Both the position numbers and the translations under genes were made by a program. Below are positions 1 to 9,358 of a DNA stretch of 64,000 bases, piece after piece. Location: positions 181,812 through 245,811 of the forward strand of contig JADGJC010000012.1 of the NCBI GenBank assembly GCA_027596075.1, written 5' to 3'. The notes under the pieces were generated by a model. It saw nothing but the letters and a program-made list of their open reading frames with translations, was not told where the DNA came from and did no database searches. This DNA is from Rhizophlyctis rosea. Its lineage: Eukaryota > Chytridiomycota > Chytridiomycetes > Rhizophlyctidales > Rhizophlyctidaceae. Positions within the stretch are counted from its first letter, which is position 1. Each line of letters starts with the position of its first letter.

Positions 1-1630
1 GAAAGAAGTGTCGATAGATCCTGTCCGAAAGGTAGCGGAAGTCTTGGTTCGCAAATGCTTAGATGATCAGCATTTTCTGGAGATTCGGGTCGCTATCCTT
101 GGGTCGGCTGATGCTGGGAGTAAGTTTAACATTACTATACAACATGTCACATCATCGGATGTTCGTGATATTCACATGGTGATATTTCAGAATCCACTCT
201 CCTCGGCGTCCTAACCCACAGCGAAAACGACAACGGCCGCGGAAAATCCCGTCTCAACCTCTTTCGCCACCGTCACGAAATCGAATCCGGCCGCACATCC
301 TCCATCTCGCACCAAATCGTCGGCTTCGACCCGCGCGGCGCACTGATCAACTACGCAACAACAAACATATCCACCTGGGAACAAATCTGCGAAACCGCCG
401 CTAAAGTCGTCACGTTCCTCGACATGTGCGGCCACCCAAAGTACCAGAAAACCACCATTAGTGGCTTGACGGGCCACCTTCCCGACTATGCTTGCTTGAT
501 TGTTAGTGCCAATGCGGGGGGCATGAGTGAGATTTCGAAAGAGCATTTGGGAATGGCGGTCGTGCTGAAGGTCCCGGTGTTTGTGGTTTTGACGAAGATT
601 GATATTGCGACGCCGGAACAGTTGACGAAGACTATTGGATCTATTTTGGCGTTGTTGAAGACGCCCGGGATCAGGAGGGTTCCGATGGTGATTCAGAATG
701 AGGATGATCTTGTCACGGGGGTTTCAAGTTTCGTTTCTTCTCGGTTAGTATTGATTGTATGTTTTGCGACCTGTCGTACAATACTGATGGCAATATCCAA
801 TTTCTTTCAGAGTGGTTCCCATCTTCCTCACATCCAGCGTAACTGGCGATAACCTCAACCTCCTCACCAGCTTCCTCAACCTCCTCCCGAAACCAGTCCG
901 TGACTACGACCAGCTCCTAGAGCAGGAACCCGAATTCCAAATCAAGGAGACCTACTCCGTCCCAGATGTTGGCTGCGTAGTCGGCGGTGTCCTCCTAGCC
1001 GGGCGTATAAACCTCCGCCTCACCTCCTCCGCCGCCCACACATACCACATCGGGCCCGACCGCGGTAAATTCGTTCCAGTCCGCGTGACATCCATCCACC
1101 GCCAACGCTGTCCAGCCAACTACATCAAAGCGGGACAAGCGGCGTCATGCGCCTTATCTTTCCTCAACCCGTCTGACCCAACCGCCCCGCCGGCACCCAC
1201 ACCCCCGCCAGGGTTCAAACTCCGTAAAGGCCAGGTCCTGATGAGCGGCGAACCGGAAGCGTGCTGGGAATTGGAGGCGGATATCAACGTGTTGTATTAT
1301 GCGACGTTCATGCAGGAAGGGTGTCAAGGCGTCTTATACGTCGACGGAACACGACAGGGCGCCAGAATCGTCAGTATTGAGCCGGCCAGCCCAGCTGTTT
1401 CGCCAGCTAAAGCTGTTAAGACGGATGGACGGGTGCCACCTCCCGGGACGGCGGTGTTGAGGACCGGTCAGAGGGGGCGAGTGAGGTTTAGGTTTGCGTT
1501 TGAGCCGGAGTGGGTTCGGAAGGGGCGGCTGGTGCTTTTTAGGGGTGAGGGGAGGATGAAGTGTGTTGGGAAGGTTGTTGCGTTGAGTGTGCTGTCGTCT
1601 AGGAAGTCGGGGGAGTTTGGAGGGCGGTGA
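1..1630 (+). CDS. GTPBP1/GTPBP2-family translational GTPase (5' partial)
   Basis: EF-Tu-like GTPase of the GTPBP1/GTPBP2 family, cytosolic GTPases linked to ribosome rescue and mRNA turnover. The gene enters the window already in frame, so the N-terminus is missing. Exons are 1-119, 191-743 and 811-1630. Removing the first intron rebuilds the P-loop (GSADAGKST); the second splice rebuilds an Arg codon. Visible motifs are the family stretch FRHRHEIESGRTSS, the G3 variant DMCGHPKY (family usual DLAGHEKY), G4 as LTKID, and VTGDNL in the switch to the beta-barrel domains. Domains II and III follow (EFQIKETYSVPDVG, SIHRQRCPANYIKAGQ, SWELEA-like WELEAD) and end with the typical RFAFEPEWVRKGRLVLFREG-like segment. 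The short C-terminal tail after the barrel is not recognisable. The ORF ends TGA at 1628-1630. Identity is very likely; which of GTPBP1 or GTPBP2 is closer cannot be decided. Confidence 0.92.
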
Positions 1631-1683
1631 TTTGGTGTGGGAGTGTTGCGTCTTTCCCTGGCTTTAATTCTGTAAAATTTTGG

Positions 1684-1945
1684 TTTTGCAGTCACAAGTT
1701 TGTTTTTTTTCCTTTGCATGTATGTTATTCTTCATTTCATGTAAATTTGATGATTGATGCGGTTTTGAGCAGTTGTTTTGCGCTCAAATGAATAATGAAG
1801 TCGGCTGTTGTTCGAGTTATTGAAAAGATTGCAGCATTTTGTAGCTTATCAATGTTGACATCTGAATGAATTTGGATCACACGGCCATGTAGAACTTGGA
1901 ATCACAAGCACGCCCTTCACGGTGAAGTTGTTAAAATCCGTAAAT
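1684..1945 (+). repeat. Diverged duplicated segment, copy A
   Basis: Aligns collinearly, with small gaps, to about 4751-5000. Shared anchors are catgtaaatttgatgat (1738-1754 versus 4798-4814), gagc(a/g)gttgttt followed by gctcaaa, ttgcag with a related AT-rich block, and cttggaatcacaagcacgcc versus cttggaatgacaagcacacc. There is no ORF across it and there are no obvious terminal repeats. It lies directly 3' of the GTPase gene. It could be a duplicated 3' flank or a relic of a noncoding mobile element. Confidence 0.6.
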
Positions 1946-2913
1946 ACCCAGCATGCAGAAATACATGACTTTTTACCATGACATGAAACTGTATGCTGAT
2001 TTTTGAAGCACCCCAGCTGCGTTACAAAAAGACGCTGCGCAAAGTTGCCCCGCAGCAATTCTTGAATACGTCGTAGTATGCCCTGGGCAAGACTCCGCAC
2101 TACTTGCACAATATCTGCTGGCCTGCCGCGCCGCTCCTTCTCTTCATTTTTGTGATTTTAATGCCCCGGATCAATGCATGGCAAGCTCTTGCACCCTGAC
2201 TATATGCAAGTGGGTGGGTACCTATGTGAGAATCTGGACCCCTGGCCACTCCTGGCCAGTCGCGATTGAACCATTGCCACAATTACCTTTTCTGACACTC
2301 GGAAGGTTGAAAGAGCCCAGCTTGCTTGCATGGCTAGTATGGCTGAAGCAGCGGGGGTCGGTATAGTTGAAGGACGGATGTGTCCATGGAGCACTCTTGC
2401 GCATTCGAGGAAGGGCTGAGGAAGGGTCCGGAGTCTGGAGGAGCCTATTCGGAGGATCAAATTTGTGTCTCCGGCTCCTCCAGCTCCGGCGGGTTTCAAA
2501 ACACCAGGCCAGGAACACCGACTCGGAGGAGGTGAAAAATCTAATTTTGAGTGCCGCTTGTGGCAGGGCACGCCGCAGACTTGATTTTTAGGAACGGCGA
2601 GAAGATACCAACAGCAGAAGAAGAACAAGCTGCATAAGTATCCCGGCATGCATGCGCATATCTCAGGCCCCAATAACAGACTCCCCGCCCAGTTGCACTG
2701 CATGCTTCACTTCCCCAGCAGGATGCCGGTGACTACCTGGGAACGCGTGATGGCAAGAAGCTGCAGGAAGACAAGTGGTCCATCTTTGAGCCATGATTGC
2801 TTGGAATACCTACTAAGAAGGAAGAGGGCTAGACTACATGCCCAGACCGGGTCGGAGGAGCGGTCAAATAATAACGAAACCCGATTTATCTGTTGCGCTA
2901 GTGGAGCGCCCAT

Positions 2914-2920
2914 TATATAA
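2914..2920 (+). promoter_or_regulatory. TATA box of the 2944 gene
   Basis: TATATAA, 24 nt before the ATG at 2944. The sequence matches the consensus, but the distance would imply a very short leader. Confidence 0.45.
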
Positions 2921-2943
2921 GGAGCTGCTTGACCTCTCGAAAA

Positions 2944-3531
2944 ATGACCAAGGCAACCAAAACTACCCATTCAATCAAAGCCCCCCCCCCCCAACTTCTT
3001 ATCGCATCCCCAAACCCATCAGCAAAATCAGCAACCATTTGTCTATTCGACATCCCGTCCGAATTCAACCACATCGAATACCTCCATCGCCAATCCTCCC
3101 TGAGCGACTACGACCTCCGCAACAACGAGCTCCGTAAACGCCGCCAGCAAACGGGAGCCGCCTTCGGTTTAGCGATCCACGCCGCTTTTGCTGTTGCCAC
3201 TGCGGGCACCAGCCTTCTAGCCAGCGCTGTTTTTGCCACCAATGAACTGCGCAACATCTCCATTGCCGAGAAGAAGCATGCCATGCTGCTTGTGGAATTG
3301 TATAGGCGCGGGTTGAAACCATTGCCTGAGACTGACGGTGATATTTTGGTCCCGTTTGCTGAGAAGCTATTTGGGGCGTTCGTTTCGGATATCGTACCAC
3401 TTGAGGGAGTTGCGGATACGGCTGTAGAGTATCTGGGGTTGGATGACAACGAGTATGTAGGGGATGCGGTCGGGTACGGAATGGTGAAGGGTGGACACCA
3501 AGCGGCAGAGTATGGATTTGGAGTGGGCTAG
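2944..3531 (+). CDS. Hypothetical protein with a hydrophobic Ala/Gly-rich segment
   Basis: I do not recognise the family. The 195-residue product starts at the ATG at 2944; the frame is open further upstream but only with a TTG. The N-terminal 30 residues are Lys/Thr/Pro-rich and cross a 10-plus C homopolymer at about 2976. Next comes LFDIPSEFNHIEYLHRQ, a basic Arg/Lys segment (ELRKRRQQ) and an Ala-rich hydrophobic stretch (AIHAAFAVATAGTSLLASAV, about residues 75-95) that could be a membrane or glycine-zipper segment. The C-terminus has NEYVGDAVGYGMVKGG and ends Gly-rich. The next ORF starts 18 nt after the stop in another frame. A 74-nt candidate intron at 3474-3547 (GTACGG...GCAG) would join the two in frame into one longer protein. 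The unspliced reading is also open, so both models stand. Confidence 0.6.
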   Translation: MTKATKTTHSIKAPPPQLLIASPNPSAKSATICLFDIPSEFNHIEYLHRQSSLSDYDLRNNELRKRRQQTGAAFGLAIHAAFAVATAGTSLLASAVFATNELRNISIAEKKHAMLLVELYRRGLKPLPETDGDILVPFAEKLFGAFVSDIVPLEGVADTAVEYLGLDDNEYVGDAVGYGMVKGGHQAAEYGFGVG

Positions 3532-3548
3532 AGAAAGGCGAAAGCAGG

Positions 3549-3824
3549 ATGGCGGGGGGGAGTAGTAAATCGCGGGTTAGCAAAACGCATAAATCGGCAT
3601 ACGTGAATTCCAGTAGGTATGATCAGGAATTGGAGGATTACGCGGAGTGGGAGTTGTACGGTGACGATTATATGGAGGACACGACCGGACCGGAGTATAT
3701 AGATGATAGGAAATATGACTCCGATGGAAATTTCATTCCCTTGATTGACCGCTTGGGGGGGCCCGTTACAGTCTATGATTCGTCCTGGCCGGAATCGTAC
3801 TCAGACTCGGACTCCGACTATTAG
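3549..3824 (+). CDS. Acidic Tyr/Asp-rich small ORF, possibly 3' exon of the preceding gene
   Basis: An open frame of 91 codons: a Ser/Lys-rich start (MAGGSSKSRVSKTHKSAY), then a strongly acidic, Tyr-rich body (QELEDYAEWELYGDDYMED) and a tail ending SDSDSDY. No family is recognised. It has no separate promoter room, because only 17 nt separate it from the preceding stop. It is therefore more likely the C-terminal part of the same gene, reached by splicing 3474-3547 or separated from it by a one-base frame error, than an independent gene. Confidence 0.45.
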   Translation: MAGGSSKSRVSKTHKSAYVNSSRYDQELEDYAEWELYGDDYMEDTTGPEYIDDRKYDSDGNFIPLIDRLGGPVTVYDSSWPESYSDSDSDY

Positions 3825-4750
3825 TTGCAGGTCGGATAGCACTGACTAGTTTTTAGTCGTGACCTCTTATAGATGAAACTTGATAGCTATGTATGTATGT
3901 ATCTGTGTTTTGATCCTCATTATCAAGGGTACATATATATCATAAATTACGTCCAAAGCCACAATTCTGCCTCCGCATTGTGGTCGCCTGACATCTGCTT
4001 GATGGTCATTTCAGTTGGTTGAGGCGACATTTCGGCCGCTTATCACCAGTACTCCATTCAACTTTCATGGCTACTCGTGCCAACAGCGTCATCTTCCTCA
4101 AGTGGCAAGGGACAGCTGCAATCAAAAAAGGTGAGCGGCTAAGCGACCCAGCAGTTAAACAAATATATAATATACGCATCCTACACTCGATTTGTCCTAA
4201 TATAAGAGGTTGTTTGTTACACATTTATTTTACATCCATGACCTGATGGGACCTGGTGCTCCATAATGATTCTGCATGTCTCGAGAAAACTGCGCTTGTA
4301 CTCAGTAAGAAGGGATGATTCTCTGGGTATGATAAAAGACGATTCATTCGCTAGGGCCCATCTCCTGGAGGACCCCACTCAATTCACCGAACCAAAAGTG
4401 AATACATCCAACATCGATTTCGTGTAGATGTGGATGAATTTGAGCCCGACCCGTAGTGAAACGGGTATAAAACGAGTCCATTATATATATTCCCTTGTTG
4501 ACCGGAGAGTCTCTGAATTGGAATAGAACGTATGTAAATTTGCAACCGAAGGTGGAGCAAGTAAGCTCCTCACCAATATGATGACTTTTTCCAAGCGGAC
4601 TCCGCCAACTGTACTTTTATGCCATAAATTCCACACCCGTTCCTTTGCTGGCGGATTTGGTATAGGAACAAATTCTTCAAAAGGATCCCTGGCTGGTTCA
4701 GCCATTCTCGGACAGGTTCCATATATGCAGTGAGGGAGGTTTGTAGAAAG

Positions 4751-5000
4751 TTTGCAGTTACAAGTTGATTTTTGCATGTATTTTCATTTCCTATTTCATG
4801 TAAATTTGATGATGATGCTGTTCTGAGCGGTTGTTTGTGCTCAAAAGAATAACGTCTTGATTGGAGGAACTTGCAGTGCTTTATAGCATATGGATATTCA
4901 TATGTGCAAGATCCCCAATGGTCCGCGCACCTTACTGGCGAGAAGACCATCTGGTCCTTGGAATGACAAGCACACCCTCCATGATCAATTACAATACGTG
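4751..5000 (+). repeat. Diverged duplicated segment, copy B
   Basis: Partner of about 1684-1945, in direct orientation with an offset of about 3,060 nt. The best conserved block is 4796-4850. No terminal inverted repeats or target-site duplications could be seen at the edges. Confidence 0.6.
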
Positions 5001-5695
5001 CACGGCTACTATGAAAGCGATTGAATTTTTCAGTTTGCCGCACCATGAATGGATCTTTCAACTGCATGTCCAGTCTTAACATTGACCCTGGATGGTCGCA
5101 TTCAGAATGCATGCTCTAAGGTTGTGAAAGCCCCACCCTCCATTCGGTCTCACCAAAATATGCGCATGGGATGACGATGATGCTTGAAACACATACAGCA
5201 GTTCATGTTTGAATGCGAAACAGAAACCCTGCTGCTGCTGCGGAGGGCACGGGCACGGTAGTCTAGATGCCTGTGCCACCGAAGGCGTTTCTTAAGGTTT
5301 GAGCTGGTTGGTCATGAAACACAAGACTTCAGACATCAAGACCGGTTTCGCAGATCGCTTGTTCCCATCCATGCACTGCTTGTACGTCATTACGCCTGAG
5401 ACTGCAATTTGGGATGAGAGTTTGGTCAGCCCTGCTGCTTACCATGAACGGGCGATTAGTCATGCTAAATGGGTCATACCCACCGTTCATGTTCTGGGAT
5501 GAGATTGAAGTTTTGAGAGTTCAATCTCATGTTGACCAGAACTCATGTGGACCAGAAAAAGATTTTTGACTATGACTCAATGGAAACATGGCTTGGATGT
5601 GCCGTTAAGGTTGGACTCACTGTTTCGCAGAGTTGTACGTCGTTTTTGGGACCGAATGTTGTTGAAAATCTCTCAATCGTAGGGTATGAAAGAAG

Positions 5696-5703
5696 TATAA
5701 ATA
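5696..5703 (+). promoter_or_regulatory. TATA box of the secreted repeat-protein gene
   Basis: TATAAATA, 135 nt before the ATG at 5838, followed by a pyrimidine-rich leader (about 5765-5830). The match and the spacing fit a strong fungal promoter. Confidence 0.55.
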
Positions 5704-5837
5704 CCGAGCGCCCACCTCTCGTTTCTTGAATTTCATCCATCAAGCATTACAATAGAATATATATAGACCCTCCTCTACATCCTTCCCTTCGAATCCCACT
5801 ACGAATCACCCTCTCCAGTCAAGACCCTTGCATAATC

Positions 5838-8497
5838 ATGAAGTTCCCCCTCTCCTACCTCCTCGCGGTTGCTCTGGTCGCCAGCAACCTCGTCGAGGCT
5901 TCACCCAACGACGAAACCCGCAGCCTGTCCGGCCTCACCAAACGCCACTACAAGAAGTACAACAACAACTACAACATGAACAGGAACGTTGCTGAGCTTC
6001 CTGCCGGAGCTCCAATCAATGTTGTTGAAGAACGTCACCGTCGTCCTCGTTTGCCGTTGCACAGCAAGTATCGTCGTCCCCTTCGTCTTCCTAGCATGCG
6101 AGGTCCTCCTAATCGCGGTGGTAGGGCCGTGCTCATCGCGCCTGCCAACTTGGCTGCTGTGCAACAGCCTGCGATACCGCCTACACCACCCATTACGGCG
6201 CCTGGTCCCGCGATTCTTCCTGTCGGTGTGACTGGTCCTCCCCCACCTGGCCCAGTTCTCGGCGCTCCTCCAAGTTCCGCAGCTGCTCCCCCGACCAACA
6301 TTCCCGCTCCAACAATTCCCCCACCTACTGGCACTCGGGCCCCCTCTGGTGCTCCCGGAGCTGGTGGTGCCGGTATCATGATTGCCGACGATCCCGACGT
6401 GACTACTGCAGGCGCACCACTCGCTCCTTTCGATTGGGCCGGCATTAAAAGTCAGCTCGGCCTTGCTGTACCTGTTAGCGGCTCGAATGATGTCGTGACC
6501 GGTGGTGGGTCGACTCCCGTCGTAGCTGGTGGCGCCAACACTCCTGTCGCATCTGGCGGGAATCCCAGGAATCCCAATCCAGCTATGACTGGAGGCAATC
6601 CTGCCACGGCTTCTCCTACCGTTATCGTCCCTCTTCCCGCAAACCCTCCCAGTCCCAGCCCGATTACCCCTGGCCGAAACGTTCACATCTTTGGTGCCCC
6701 AGACGTTCCCGCTCAGCCTGAGCTCGTCGATGCAGGACCCATTCCTCCTGGACAGGCTGTGACTGCGGGCACGCTGCCTCCCTGCGGCTTGGGCCTTTTC
6801 ATTCCGCCCTATTGCCAACCCGGACCCATCTTCGCTAACCCCTCTACCCCTGCCGTAACTGGCGGTGGACCGACGCCTGTCGTATCTGGCGGCCCCACCA
6901 ACCCCATCACTCCTGGCAGCCCTGCCATGACTGGCGGCAACCCACCTGTTATCAGCCCGAACATCGCAACTCCTTTGCCCGCTCCTACCACGCCAGGCGC
7001 TTCACTTCAGTACGGTCCTGGGGTGACTTCAGAGGGCATTCCTGGTATACCATTCGGTACCGGAACTTCCACCAGCGCTTCCCCTGACGTCATTGGCACT
7101 CCTCCCAACCTTCCCGGTCCCAGCCCGATTACCTCTAGTCAAAACCTTCACATCCTCGGCGCTCCAGATGTTCCGGCCCAACCTGAGCTTATCAATGCGG
7201 CACCTATTCCTACTGGGGAGGCTCAAACTGCGGGCTATGCGGCGTACTGCGCTCCAGGCATTCCGAGCTATCTAGGCCTTTGTTTTGGCCCTCTGACCGG
7301 ATTTGCTACCCTTTCTAACCCCGGCGTAACTGGTGGGGGCTCGACTCCTGGCGGCACCTCCAGCCCCGTCATCGCGCCAAGCAACCCCGCCACCGCTGCT
7401 CCTAACCCTCCCATCAATCCTCCCGGTCCCAGCCGCGTCATAAGTGGCGGCAACCCACATGTTACAGTTCCAACATGCCAACTCCGCCGCCCGCTCCAGG
7501 TGCCCCGATTCAAGCTGCCCAGCCTAATCCTGCGTCCACACCCATCGGCGCTCCTGGAGCGAACCCTTCGTCTCCTGGCGTTGTGACCACTGCAGGTGAA
7601 ACACTGAATTTGCTCCCCGGTTTTATGGGCGTTGAGCCGTTTGGTGTTATCAGTGGTACTTCTCCTGCTCTTCCTGCTGGTGCTCCGCCCGCTCCTCTTG
7701 CTGGCACTCCGCCCGCTCCTCTTGCTGGTACTCCGCCCGCTCCTCTTGCTGGTACTCCGCCCGCTCCTCCTGCTGGTACTCCGCCCGTTCCGGCTGCTGG
7801 TATTCTGCTCGCACCTGCTGCTCGTACGGCCCCTCTTCCTGCTGGTACTCCGCCCACTCTTCCCACCATCGCTCCCGCTACTCCCGCTACTCCTGAACTC
7901 ATTGGCACTTCTCCCGAGACTTCCCCAGCATCTGGCCTTGTGACCACCGCCGGTATCATTACCCGTCCACAGCAAGTTGTCGTGACTCCCGGCGCCTCCG
8001 GCACAGTTCCTGTTGTTGCGAATCCTTCCGGCACCGTCCTTGTGAACCCTACTGCTGTCGGTGCTCCAGTTGGCTCTGTCCTTACTTCTCCCGTCAGCAC
8101 TGCCCCCGTTGTTCAAACTCTTGCCGGCACGACTCCCATTATCGCTAATTCTGCTGGTACGGTTCCGGTTGTTCAAACTTTCGCCGGCACAACTCCTATC
8201 ATTACCAATCCTGCCCCTATTGTGGAAACTCTCCCCGGACCGACTCCTGTTTTCGTTAATCCTGCCGGTATCCCCATTGCTACTTCTTCCGGCATCGCCT
8301 CCGAGACCTTCGTCAGCCCGGCTCCCGTTTATGCCGGTGGTGTTCCCATCCTTACCAGTCCTTTCGGCACGCCCACCCTTTTCGGTGCTCCTGGCCCCGG
8401 CCCAGTTGCTGGCGGTGGTCCTGCTCCTGCGAGGGGTGGTGGTGGTCGTGCACCCGCTGCCAATGCCGGGGCGGGCAGGGCGGGGCAGAGGCACTAG
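5838..8497 (+). CDS. Secreted Pro/Gly/Thr-rich repeat protein (apparent frameshift near 7465-7475)
   Basis: Starts with a clear signal peptide (MKFPLSYLLAVALVASNLVEA) followed by a likely Kex2-type site (LTKR). The mature protein is almost entirely Pro, Gly, Ala, Thr and Ser, as in cell-wall or extracellular matrix proteins. Long internal repeats of about 130-150 residues carry GAPDVPAQPEL and TGGG(S/P)TPVV. The third repeat runs out of frame: the first frame ends at 7586, while the continuation (TPPPAPGAPIQAAQPNPAS) is in the next frame from about 7475 and runs to the stop at 8495-8497. The repeat register implies loss of one base (or gain of two) near 7465-7475. Joined, the product would be close to 886 residues. 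The second part has an 8-residue tandem repeat (GTPPAPLA, 7675-7800). I see no catalytic domain. Whether the break is a real mutation or an assembly error cannot be told from one sequence. Confidence 0.75.
7675..7800 (+). repeat. 24-bp coding minisatellite
   Basis: About five tandem 24-nt units (ggtactccgcccgctcctct plus tgct) encoding GTPPAPLA, with end units drifting to GTPPAPPA and GTPPVPAA. The units are in frame, so copy-number change would only lengthen or shorten the protein. Confidence 0.85.
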
Positions 8498-9358
8498 TGG
8501 CTTTTAATATTTGATCTGACAATATGCAGTCTCATCATGGTTATCCATCCTATCATTGGTGTGGTTTATCATCCAGTTGCATTCATACTATCTATTCAGT
8601 GACGCTACTAGTAGGGGACATTCAGCTATATCCACATCAGATTAGGAGTATATTATATGTCTAATCTACCGCCTATATTGTTCATAATATACATTTTGAT
8701 TTGATACTTCTGATCAGATATGGTTGTTAGTTTTCACACTTGTTTACTCAGACACTCAACGATTGCCAAAGGCTACCGGATCTGGTGATATCTTGAATAT
8801 GTTGTATAGCATGTGGAACATCTTTGGCAGCGCTCTTGCACAACTTTACAATCAACCTTCCCATTTCTTGGCATAGACAACTGTACATAACTTTGACGGT
8901 CCCGGTGGGGTTAAGGGTCCATTTGGGTGTAAACACTGTGAACATCGCGTAAGCAGGTGTCTTTTCCTGTTCCTGTGTGTGTGACAGTACCCATGACTGC
9001 GCCCCCCGGCTATACCACTGCCACAAACGGTCAACCGCATCCAAATTCCCCCCCAAATTCCAATGCCATCGCCATTGCCATTGTTCGGCTTTTCCTATTA
9101 CAAAAAAACACAAACGGAAGGAGGAAAGTGTAGTGTGATCTGGTTCGCTGATTGCTTAACACACTGCAATACTCCCGTACTCGGAGGGTTCTACTGATCA
9201 GCAACACCTCCGCGGTCGCAGTTTGTTTACTATCACTGGGCTTGGGCTCGCTAAACCAGTAAACAAATACCCGTGCTTGCCCGCAAATCGGACTTTCACA
9301 CATACCTCGAGTTCCTGATATCAACCGCATCGTACGCAACGACACCACCGCTCGCGCC
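8498..9358. other. Intergenic region
   Basis: 3' flank of the repeat protein and promoter of the chitin synthase. The minus-strand ORF at 8748-9113 has no recognisable content. Nothing else seen. Confidence 0.55.

Larger units (their letters stand above)
1631..2943. other. Intergenic region
   Basis: No coding potential that I can support. The stretch from about 1684 to 1945 is one arm of a diverged duplication whose partner lies at about 4751-5000. A TATA box for the next gene sits at 2914. Confidence 0.6.
3825..5837. other. Intergenic region
   Basis: Two kilobases without a supportable gene. It holds copy B of the diverged duplication (about 4751-5000) and the promoter of the secreted repeat protein. 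Several short ORFs on both strands have no recognisable content. Confidence 0.55.

Noticed and set aside
5901..6818. Long minus-strand ORF (305 codons) opposite the secreted repeat protein, and a similar one at 7268-8494
   Set aside because: Shadows of the GC-rich repetitive coding strand; composition Arg/Gly/Ser/Asn-rich with no domain.
8748..9113. Minus-strand ORF upstream of the chitin synthase
   Set aside because: Trp/Gln-rich composition without family features; overlaps the probable promoter.
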